Positions 56,993-64,000 of a stretch of DNA of 64,000 nt are shown piece after piece. Position 1 is the stretch's first letter. Every line of letters starts with the position of its first letter. The notes beneath the pieces were generated by a model that did no database searches, was not told where the DNA came from, and saw only the letters and a list, made by a program, of their open reading frames with translations. This DNA comes from Natronospirillum operosum (GTDB taxonomy: Bacteria; Pseudomonadota; Gammaproteobacteria; Pseudomonadales; Natronospirillaceae). Location of the stretch: NCBI RefSeq assembly GCF_004768465.1, contig NZ_SRMF01000002.1, positions 456,401 through 520,400 of the forward strand, given 5' to 3'. A program made the position numbers and the translations under genes.

Positions 56993-58222
56993 TCAGACCC
57001 TGGCGTCGGCCTGATCACGACCCGGCAGCACCAGGTTCAGCACAATGGCCACCACGCCGCACAGGGCGATGCCCTGCAGCGCAAACTCGGCCTGACCAAC
57101 CACCATGCCACCGATGCCGAAAACCAGCGTGACAGCGACGATGATCAGGTTGCGCTCGCGGGTCATGTCGACACCGTTGCGCACCAGGGTATTCATGCCC
57201 ACGGCGGCAATGGAGCCGAACAGGACCACCAGGATACCACCCATGACCGGGTCCGGAATGGTCTGCAGAATGGCACCCAGCTTGCCGATAAAGGCCAGCA
57301 CCACGGCAAAGCCCGCCGCCCAGATCATGATGACCGGGTTGAACATCTTGGTCAGCATGACGGCACCGGTCACCTCGGAATAGGTGGTGTTGGGCGGGCC
57401 GCCGAACAGGGCGGCTGTGGATGTCGCCACCCCGTCACCCAACAGGGTGCGATGCAGGCCGGGCTTGGTGACATAGTCCTTGCCGGTCACCTTGCTGATG
57501 GCCATGACATCACCCACATGCTCGACTGCCGGTGCAATGGCCACCGGAATCATGAACAGAATGGGCTGCCACTGGAAGGTGGGCGCCACGAATTCGGGCA
57601 AGGCGACCCAGGCCGATTCCTGCATGGGGGTAAAGTCGACCATGCCCATGGGCAGGGCAACCAGATAGCCCACCACAACCCCGATCAGGATGGGCACAAC
57701 GCGGAAGATACCGCGCGCAAACGCGGCCGTGACCACGGTGGCAATCAGCGCTGTCATGGACACGAACAGGGCCGGCCCGTAGCCGTAATCACCGGTTTCA
57801 CCCATGGCCATATTGACCGCAACCGGCGCCAGGCTGAGGCCGATCACCATGATGATGGGCCCGATAACCACCGGCGGCAGGATAAAGTGCAGGAAGCCGG
57901 GGCCCTTCCACTTCACCGCTGCAGACAGCAGGATATACAGCACCCCGGTGACGACCAGCGCCCCCATGGTGGCCGACATACCCCAAGTCTGCACCGCATA
58001 GCCGATGGGCGCGATAAAGGCAAAGGACGACGCCAGGAAAACAGGCACGCTTCTGCCGGTAATGAAGTGGAAGATCAGGGTGCCGACACCGGCAGTGAAC
58101 AGCGCCACGCTGGGGTCCAGACCCGTAAGCAGGGGCATCAGGACCAGAGAGCCAAAAGCGACCACCAGCATTTGCGCGCCCACCAGGGGGGTGCGCCAGG
58201 CAGGCATGGCAGGAGTTGTCAT
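56993..58222 (-). CDS. uraA: Uracil:proton symporter UraA
   Basis: A 409-residue nucleobase/cation symporter 2 protein with about 14 membrane segments. [36 protein letters not shown] opens the fold; [19 protein letters not shown] carries the substrate-binding glutamate and histidine of UraA, and [27 protein letters not shown] the second conserved site. It lies 84 bp after upp, forming an upp-uraA uracil salvage operon as in E. coli. The leader is A-rich. Confidence 0.95.
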   Translation of the reverse strand: MTTPAMPAWRTPLVGAQMLVVAFGSLVLMPLLTGLDPSVALFTAGVGTLIFHFITGRSVPVFLASSFAFIAPIGYAVQTWGMSATMGALVVTGVLYILLSAAVKWKGPGFLHFILPPVVIGPIIMVIGLSLAPVAVNMAMGETGDYGYGPALFVSMTALIATVVTAAFARGIFRVVPILIGVVVGYLVALPMGMVDFTPMQESAWVALPEFVAPTFQWQPILFMIPVAIAPAVEHVGDVMAISKVTGKDYVTKPGLHRTLLGDGVATSTAALFGGPPNTTYSEVTGAVMLTKMFNPVIMIWAAGFAVVLAFIGKLGAILQTIPDPVMGGILVVLFGSIAAVGMNTLVRNGVDMTRERNLIIVAVTLVFGIGGMVVGQAEFALQGIALCGVVAIVLNLVLPGRDQADARV

Positions 58223-58306
58223 AAGTGCGATTCCTTTTCTGATTTTTCTCTTTTTCTGTGCTCTGTTTTTCCGGTTGTTTTCTCACTCAACGCTCAGCCG
58301 CAACGC

Positions 58307-58933
58307 TCAGCGCGTACCGAAAATCTTGTCGCCCGCATCGCCCAGACCCGGGACAATATAACCCTGATCATTCAGCCGCTCGTCAATGGCGGCGGTATAG
58401 AGCTCGACATCGGGATGTTTTTCTTCAATGAGTCGAATGCCCTCGGGCGCGGCGACCAGCACCAGGGCCCTGATCTGCTCACAACCGGCCGCCTTGAGCA
58501 TGTCGATACAGGCCAGCATGGACCCGCCGGTGGCCAGCATGGGGTCAACGATCAGTGCCATGCGCTGATCAATGTCACTGGCCATCTTCTCGAAGTAGGT
58601 CACCGGCTGCAGGGTTTCTTCGTCACGGTACAGGCCCACCACACTGACCTTGGCGCTCGGCACCATGCTGAGCACCCCATCCAGCATGCCCAGACCGGCG
58701 CGCAATATGGGCACGACGGTGATCTTCTTGCCCTTGATCCGCTGGCCCGCAGTAGGTCCGATCCAGCTTTCCACGGTATACTCTTCCAGTTCGAGGTCCG
58801 CTGTCGCCTCATAGGTCAGCAGGCTGCCGATCTCGCCGGTCAGCTCGCGAAAACTGCGCGTGCTGATGTCCTTGTCTCGCAACAGGCTGAGCTTGTGCTG
58901 CACCAGTGGATGGCGAATTTCGCGGACACTCAT
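58307..58933 (-). CDS. upp: Uracil phosphoribosyltransferase Upp
   Basis: A 208-residue enzyme that joins uracil to PRPP to give [31 protein letters not shown] at the start, [13 protein letters not shown], and the PRPP loop [11 protein letters not shown] are complete; the C-terminus [16 protein letters not shown] is the uracil-binding end. It is the first gene of the leftward operon with uraA. Confidence 0.97.
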   Translation of the reverse strand: MSVREIRHPLVQHKLSLLRDKDISTRSFRELTGEIGSLLTYEATADLELEEYTVESWIGPTAGQRIKGKKITVVPILRAGLGMLDGVLSMVPSAKVSVVGLYRDEETLQPVTYFEKMASDIDQRMALIVDPMLATGGSMLACIDMLKAAGCEQIRALVLVAAPEGIRLIEEKHPDVELYTAAIDERLNDQGYIVPGLGDAGDKIFGTR

Positions 58934-59120
58934 GTAAAGGTTTCTCCAGTCGGTTCACATCGCGGCGAGATCATAGCAGATTGTGTTATTTCGGAACACA
59001 AACCAACTGGGCCAATATGGCGTTTCATACGTAGTGGTCAGAACGCCGGAGAAAGGCACCGGCATACACTGACTGGCAGAACAATTGATCGGGGCAGCAA
59101 CCCGATCAGCGGAGTTTTTC

Positions 59121-60248
59121 ATGGCTGTCTGGAAACAAGCGACAATAACCCTCTTCATCCTCCTTCTCGGCGCCGGCGGCTGGCTCTGGTGGCACCCCGG
59201 AGCCGCAGACTGGCGTGCACAGATGGGCTTCGCCCAGGCGTCGGAAGGCTCCGGACAGGGCGGTGGCGGCCCAGGCTTTGGTGGCACGGCTTCGGTCATT
59301 GGTGCCGAGGTTGTCGAAGGTCAGCGCTCGGATCGCCTGACCGCCATAGGCGACGGCGAGGCTCTGCGCTCGGTCATGGTAACGCCGGAAGTGGGTGGTC
59401 GTGTGGCCACGATCGAACGTCGTTCCGGTGACTTGGTCAGCACTGGCGATGTCATTGCCCGCCTGGATGATGCTTCCGAGCGCATAGCACTGGACCGGGC
59501 CGAACTGGCCGTGCGCGATGCCGAAACCCGACTGAATCGCCTGCAACGCATGCAGAGCGCCAGTTCTGTCACCGAGGCCGAAGTCAACGAAGCCGAGTCT
59601 GCGCTCGACAACGCCCGCCTGCAGCGGCGCGAAGCCGAGCTGGCGCTGGAGCGACGCACCATACTGGCCCCGCTGACCGGCGTGCTGGGCAACCTGTCCA
59701 TTGAGCCGGGCAGCTTCATCAGCCAGCAGTCGGAGATCACGCGCATCGATGACCGCTCCGAACTGCTGGTCGAATTCAGGGTGCCGGAACGCTATGTGGG
59801 GCAACTGGAAGTGGGCACTGCCATTCGCGTCAATGCCCTGTCGGCCGCCGACCGCGACCTGGAAGGCACCATCAGTGAACTGGACAGCCGCCTGGAAACC
59901 GACAGCCGCACCCTGCGTGTCAGGGCACGCATACCCAACGAAGATGACCGACTGCGCCCGGGCATGTCGTTCAATATTCATCTCGACTTTCCGGGTGAGA
60001 CCTACCCGGCCGTGGACCCGCTGGCCATTCAGTGGAGTTCCGATGGCGCCTTTGTTTGGCGCATAGACTCAGAAGATCAGGTGCAGCGGGTGCCCGTACG
60101 CATTGTGCAACGCGACAGCAATCAGGTGCTGGTGGAAGCCGACCTGCAGATCGGCGACACCGTGGTCATCGAGGGTGTGCAGGCGCTGCGCCCGGGGGCG
60201 CAAGTACAGCTGGTTGATGCGCCAACCGAAGCACCGCAGGAGGGCTGA
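59121..60248 (+). CDS. RND efflux membrane-fusion (adaptor) protein
   Basis: A 375-residue periplasmic adaptor anchored by an N-terminal helix (about 7-26). A lipoyl-like half (VMVTPEVGGRVATIERRSGDLVSTGDVIARLD), a coiled-coil hairpin (about 125-190) and the second lipoyl half (RRTILAPLTGVLGNLSIEPGSFI) are followed by beta-barrel domains. It connects the RND pump to an outer-membrane channel, which is not encoded here. GGAG precedes the ATG at 59121. Two bases separate it from the pump gene. Confidence 0.92.
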   Translation: MAVWKQATITLFILLLGAGGWLWWHPGAADWRAQMGFAQASEGSGQGGGGPGFGGTASVIGAEVVEGQRSDRLTAIGDGEALRSVMVTPEVGGRVATIERRSGDLVSTGDVIARLDDASERIALDRAELAVRDAETRLNRLQRMQSASSVTEAEVNEAESALDNARLQRREAELALERRTILAPLTGVLGNLSIEPGSFISQQSEITRIDDRSELLVEFRVPERYVGQLEVGTAIRVNALSAADRDLEGTISELDSRLETDSRTLRVRARIPNEDDRLRPGMSFNIHLDFPGETYPAVDPLAIQWSSDGAFVWRIDSEDQVQRVPVRIVQRDSNQVLVEADLQIGDTVVIEGVQALRPGAQVQLVDAPTEAPQEG

Positions 60249-60250
60249 GC

Positions 60251-63200
60251 ATGTCATCCACACCCCGTATCGCCCGCATGGGCGGCTTCACTGCTCTCTT
60301 TGTACGCCGCCCGGTACTGGCCCTGGTGGTCTCCGCACTCATCGTCGTGGCTGGCCTGGCCGGGCTGGCTGGTGTCGAGGTGCGCGAACTGCCGGAAGTC
60401 GACAACCCGGTGATCACCATCACCACCAGCTATACCGGCGCCGCGCCGGAAACCGTGGACCGGGAGATCACCAGCGTCCTCGAGGGGACCGTGGCGCGGG
60501 TGTCCGGCATCAACTCGATCTCCTCCAGTTCCAACTTCGGCCGCAGCCGCATCACCATGGAATTCTGCAGCGACACCAATCTGGATACGGCGGCCACCGA
60601 CATCCGGGATGCTATCAGCCGCATTATCAACCGCCTGCCTGACGGCGCCGATGAACCCAGAATCGTCAAGGCGGATGCGGACGCGCAGCCCATCATCCGG
60701 CTGTCCGTAACTGCCGATCATCTGTCGGTTCAGCAACTGACCCAGATTCTGGAAGACGATGTGGTGGACCGGCTGGCGGCCGTACCCGGCGTGGCCGATG
60801 TACAGAACTTCGGTGCCCGCAACGAGATTTTCCGTGTCGATGTCGACCCGTCCCGCCTGGCCGCCTACGGCCTGACCATTGCGGATCTGCAGCAGGCGCT
60901 GAACAATGTGTCCTTTGACGCCCCGGCCGGCTCGCTGTCCAGTGCCGACCAGAGTCTGGTGGTGCGCACCACCTCCCAAGTCTCGACCCCGGAAGAGTTC
61001 GAAGCCCTGCAGTTGCGACCGCGCGTGCGGCTTGGCGATGTCGCCAACGTGACCCTGGGCGACAACCCCAGTGACAGTGTACTGCGCACCAACGGCCGCG
61101 TTGGCGTGGGGGTTGGCATTGTGCGCCAGGCCCAGTCCAACACGCTGGAGATTTCCAACGGCGTGCGCACTGCCGTGGACGATATCCAGGCCGTGTTGCC
61201 GGAGGGCGTGCGCATCCAGGTCACCAGTGATGATGCCACCTTCATTCGGGGCTCGATCGAAGAGGCTCTGAAAACCCTGTTGCTGGCTGTCAGCATCGTC
61301 ACCCTGATGATATTCGTCTTCCTGCGCGACTGGCGGGCCACCCTGATCCCGGCCATTACCATACCGGTGGCGCTGGTCGGCACCATGGCCGCCATCTATC
61401 TGGCCGGATTCTCGGTCAATATTCTGACCCTGCTGGCACTCGTACTGGCCACCGGCATGGTGGTGGATGACACCATAGTGGTGCTGGAGAATATCGTGCG
61501 CAAGCGCAATCAGGGCATGGGCCCGCGCGCTGCCGCCGTGCTCGGTGTGCAACAGGTGTTCTTTGCCGTGGTGACCACCACGGCCACCCTGGCCGCCGTG
61601 TTCATACCGCTGTCCTTTCTGCCCGGTCAGGCCGGCGGCCTGTTCCGCGAGTTCGGTTTCACCCTGGCCCTGGCTGTGGTGCTGTCGTCCATCGTGGCCC
61701 TGACGCTCTGTCCCATGCTGTCCTCGCGGCTGCTGCGTGCTGCCCCGGCCAATGGCACGGATGAAAACGGGACGCCCGCGCCGCGTGGCCTGTTCGATCT
61801 GGTCGGCGACCTGCTGGCCGCCTTCTATCAGCGCCTGCTGCGCGCCTGCCTGGCGGCGCCCATGGTATCGGTAGCCGTGGCCCTGATGTTCGGTGCCTTC
61901 GCCGTCAGCCTGTTCGGGTCCATCGAGAACGAGCTGACCCCGGAAGAAGACCGCTCGGTGGCTCTGCTGTCGATATCGGCACCGCAGGGAGTGAGTCTGG
62001 ACTACACCGACCGCCAGGTGCGGCAGATCGAGGCTCTGCTACAGCCGCTGCAGGACAACGGCGAGATCGCCAACACCTTCACCATTGCCGGTTTCGGCGC
62101 CTCACCCAACCGTGCCTTCATGGTCATGACGTTGCCGCCCAAATCCGAACGGGCACGCAGTCAGCAGGATATCGTCGGTGAAATCAACGGCCTGCTGAGT
62201 ACCGTACCCGGCGTGCAGGCCTTTGCCATCCAGCCCAACAGCCTGGGCATTCGCGGGGGTGGCCAGGGCCTGCGCTTTGCGCTCACCGGCAGCAGCTATG
62301 AAGCGCTCAGCGAAGTGGCCGATGACCTGGTCGGCCAGATGCAGCAGGACCCGAGGTTCGGGCGCGTCAACCTGTCATTCGAAACCACCCAGCCCCAGCT
62401 TGGCATCAATATCGACCGTGCGCGCGCCAACGACCTGGGCATCCAGATCAACGGCCTGGCCGGCACCCTGCAGGCCATGCTGGAAGGCAACACGGTCGGC
62501 TCGGTGTTTATCGAGGACCGCAGCTTCGACATCCGTCTGCTGACCACGTCGCAGCCGGTACGCGACCCTTCCGACCTGCAGAACCTCTTCGTGCGCACCG
62601 ATGACGGACGCATGGTGCCGATGTCGACCATAGTGGAGCTGGAAGAGCGTGCCGTTTCTCCCTCGCTCAACCGCGAGGGCCAGATGCGGGCCATTGCCAT
62701 CACCGCCAGCCTGGCCGATGGCTTCGCTCTCGGCGAGGCACTCGCAGAAGCGCAGAGCCTGGCCAATCCGCTGCTGGCCGACAACATGCGCATCCTGCCG
62801 CTGGGAGAAGCGGCAGCACTGGATGAAACCGGGAACGCGCTGCTGATCACCTTCGGTTTTGCGATGCTGGTGGTATTTCTGGTCCTGGCCGCCCAGTTCG
62901 AGAGCTTTGTCAGCGCCTTCATCGTCATGTTCACGGTGCCCTTCGGGCTGGCCTGTGCGGTGTTTGCGCTGCTGCTGACCGGGGTGTCGCTGAATATCTA
63001 CAGCCAGATCGGGCTGGTGCTGCTGGTGGGTATCATGGCCAAGAACGGCATCCTGATGGTGGAGTTTGCCAACCAACTGCGTGATCGCGGTCGGTCAGTG
63101 CGTGAAGCCATTGAAGAAGCCGCCATCATCCGGCTGCGCCCGGTCATGATGACCATGAGCTCCACCGTGCTGGGCGGTCTGCCGCTGATTCTGTCTACCG

Positions 63201-63388
63201 GGCCGGGGGCCGAGGCGCGCGAAGCGCTGGGCTGGGTGATCGTGATGGGGTTGGGGCTGGCGTCGGTGTTCACGCTGTTCCTGACGCCGGTGGCCTACCT
63301 GCTGATAGCTCGCTTTGCCACCACCTCCGGGGAAGAGCAGGCCCGCCTGGAAGCGGAGCTGGCGGAAGTATCCGACGCTCCGGCCTGA
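60251..63388 (+). CDS. RND efflux pump, AcrB/MdtB-like
   Basis: A 1045-residue proton-driven exporter with 12 membrane helices and two large periplasmic loops. The proton-relay aspartates are in LATGMVVDDTIVVLENI. FVRRPVLALVVSALIV at the start and LPEVDNPVITITTSYTGAAPETVDREI are standard for the HAE1 family. It works with the adaptor upstream. Substrates (drugs, bile salts, solvents) cannot be told from sequence. Confidence 0.95.
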   Translation: MSSTPRIARMGGFTALFVRRPVLALVVSALIVVAGLAGLAGVEVRELPEVDNPVITITTSYTGAAPETVDREITSVLEGTVARVSGINSISSSSNFGRSRITMEFCSDTNLDTAATDIRDAISRIINRLPDGADEPRIVKADADAQPIIRLSVTADHLSVQQLTQILEDDVVDRLAAVPGVADVQNFGARNEIFRVDVDPSRLAAYGLTIADLQQALNNVSFDAPAGSLSSADQSLVVRTTSQVSTPEEFEALQLRPRVRLGDVANVTLGDNPSDSVLRTNGRVGVGVGIVRQAQSNTLEISNGVRTAVDDIQAVLPEGVRIQVTSDDATFIRGSIEEALKTLLLAVSIVTLMIFVFLRDWRATLIPAITIPVALVGTMAAIYLAGFSVNILTLLALVLATGMVVDDTIVVLENIVRKRNQGMGPRAAAVLGVQQVFFAVVTTTATLAAVFIPLSFLPGQAGGLFREFGFTLALAVVLSSIVALTLCPMLSSRLLRAAPANGTDENGTPAPRGLFDLVGDLLAAFYQRLLRACLAAPMVSVAVALMFGAFAVSLFGSIENELTPEEDRSVALLSISAPQGVSLDYTDRQVRQIEALLQPLQDNGEIANTFTIAGFGASPNRAFMVMTLPPKSERARSQQDIVGEINGLLSTVPGVQAFAIQPNSLGIRGGGQGLRFALTGSSYEALSEVADDLVGQMQQDPRFGRVNLSFETTQPQLGINIDRARANDLGIQINGLAGTLQAMLEGNTVGSVFIEDRSFDIRLLTTSQPVRDPSDLQNLFVRTDDGRMVPMSTIVELEERAVSPSLNREGQMRAIAITASLADGFALGEALAEAQSLANPLLADNMRILPLGEAAALDETGNALLITFGFAMLVVFLVLAAQFESFVSAFIVMFTVPFGLACAVFALLLTGVSLNIYSQIGLVLLVGIMAKNGILMVEFANQLRDRGRSVREAIEEAAIIRLRPVMMTMSSTVLGGLPLILSTGPGAEAREALGWVIVMGLGLASVFTLFLTPVAYLLIARFATTSGEEQARLEAELAEVSDAPA

Positions 63389-63409
63389 CCAGGCGAACCG
63401 GCCGGGCCG

Positions 63410-64000
63410 TCAGTAGAGTTTCTTCTGCGGCGGTCCGGCAAACTTCAGTTCACCGACACTGTTCATGTCAACTTCCACCAGTGCCGGCCCCTGGGTCTGG
63501 TTGGCCGCCTGCAGTACGCTGTTGAACTGATCCGCGTTGGTCACCCGCCAGGCCGGCAGACCCATGGCCTGGGCCAGCAGCTGGAAATCCGGGTTGTGCA
63601 GATCGTTGAAGTACTGGCGGTTGTCGAAGTGCTGGCGCTGGATGCCCCGCATCACGCCATAGCCACCGTCATTCATGACCAGCAACGTCATGTTGAGCTG
63701 TTCCTGTACCAGGGTGGCGATTTCGCCAATACCCAGTGCCAGGCCGCCGTCACCGACCAGCGCCAGCACCCGCTTTTCAGGCTGAGCCACAGCACAGCCA
63801 ATGCCCATGGCCAGACCCAGCCCGATGGCCCCGGCCAGTGAGTGAATATTGGTGCGGGGACGCTCTGTCGGCAACAGGCGACTGCCCCAGGTACTGCCCG
63901 AGACAGTAATATCGCGCACGAAGATGTCGTCATCGGCCAGACTGCCGCGTACCGCATCACTGAGCCGGGCATAGGCCCCCACCTGATCACGAAGGGCCTG
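63410..64000 (-). CDS. Thiamine-diphosphate-dependent enzyme (acetolactate synthase-like), 5' part outside the window
   Basis: The last 196 residues of a ThDP enzyme read leftward in from the window edge. The diphosphate-binding motif GDGGLALGIGEIATLVQEQLNMTLLVMNDGGYGV is complete, and SLAGAIGLGLAMGIGCAVAQP precedes it. It is of the acetolactate synthase/benzoylformate decarboxylase/sulfopyruvate-type superfamily; the parts that set specificity lie outside. It is convergent with the RND pump gene, 21 bp away. Confidence 0.85.
   Translation of the reverse strand, partial: QALRDQVGAYARLSDAVRGSLADDDIFVRDITVSGSTWGSRLLPTERPRTNIHSLAGAIGLGLAMGIGCAVAQPEKRVLALVGDGGLALGIGEIATLVQEQLNMTLLVMNDGGYGVMRGIQRQHFDNRQYFNDLHNPDFQLLAQAMGLPAWRVTNADQFNSVLQAANQTQGPALVEVDMNSVGELKFAGPPQKKLY

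Noticed and set aside
57452..59431. 659-codon open frame antisense to uraA and upp
   Set aside because: It spans two clear genes and the spacer. Its histidine/glutamine/arginine-rich translation is typical of a shadow frame.

Overview
The window is GC-rich, densely coded bacterial chromosome with no rRNA, tRNA, insertion sequence, phage gene or CRISPR array that I can see. The gene set points to a free-living, motile, heterotrophic gammaproteobacterium. It includes a ThiI/DgkA housekeeping block, a DUF3581 protein, a HutC-controlled histidine pathway, three chemoreceptors, sigma-28-like promoters and several c-di-GMP enzymes. The sugar and polyol ABC importers and the extragenic repeats fit a marine or saline Oceanospirillales-type organism, but I cannot fix the genus from the sequence.

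Region by region. 1-9 kb: thiI (partial), a nuclease-helicase fusion, dgkA, a META-domain lipoprotein, a membrane EAL protein, and a MotA-like plus OmpA/MotB-like stator pair with a long coiled coil. 9-19.6 kb: a histidine-utilisation island. hutC is preceded by an ectoine-hydrolase-like M24 protein and a DAO-family FAD dehydrogenase. A YjiH-family transporter is divergent from hutIGUH, and the two facing promoters each carry an identical HutC-type palindrome. 19.6-29 kb: signalling and general genes: a diguanylate cyclase with its upstream solute-binding protein, a PLP dehydratase, a second EAL protein closely resembling the first, DUF3581, an EamA exporter, a chemoreceptor and a YcdX-type phosphatase. 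29-36.3 kb: an ABC exporter, a structured 368-bp spacer, bioMNY, pyruvate kinase and an ABC1/UbiB-like kinase. 36.3-38.8 kb: a chemoreceptor with a good sigma-28 promoter and an acetyltransferase.

38.8-48 kb: an amino-sugar island. The leftward GlcNAc kinase-nagR-nagA-nagB operon diverges from a cytoplasmic GH20 hexosaminidase, which is followed by an ABC importer (binding protein plus two permeases). Helically phased GGTAT(T/C) repeats lie on the -10 regions of both rightward promoters. Chito-oligosaccharides would be imported intact, cut inside the cell, phosphorylated, deacetylated and deaminated to fructose-6-phosphate.

48-56.7 kb: a polyol island: two convergent AraC regulators, a chemoreceptor, a mannitol-type dehydrogenase and a second ABC importer (binding protein plus two permeases). 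Neither importer has its own ATPase gene, which suggests one shared ATPase elsewhere. 57-64 kb: upp-uraA for uracil salvage, an RND efflux adaptor/pump pair, and the C-terminal part of a ThDP-dependent enzyme cut by the window edge.

The most unusual items are the DoeA/EutD-like M24 plus DAO pair next to hutC, the paired ATPase-less importers, the phased amino-sugar operators, C/A-rich leaders that look like Hfq/Crc targets, the 3x13-bp tandem repeat before an AraC gene, and the perfect 22-bp inverted repeat in the spacer at 31 kb.
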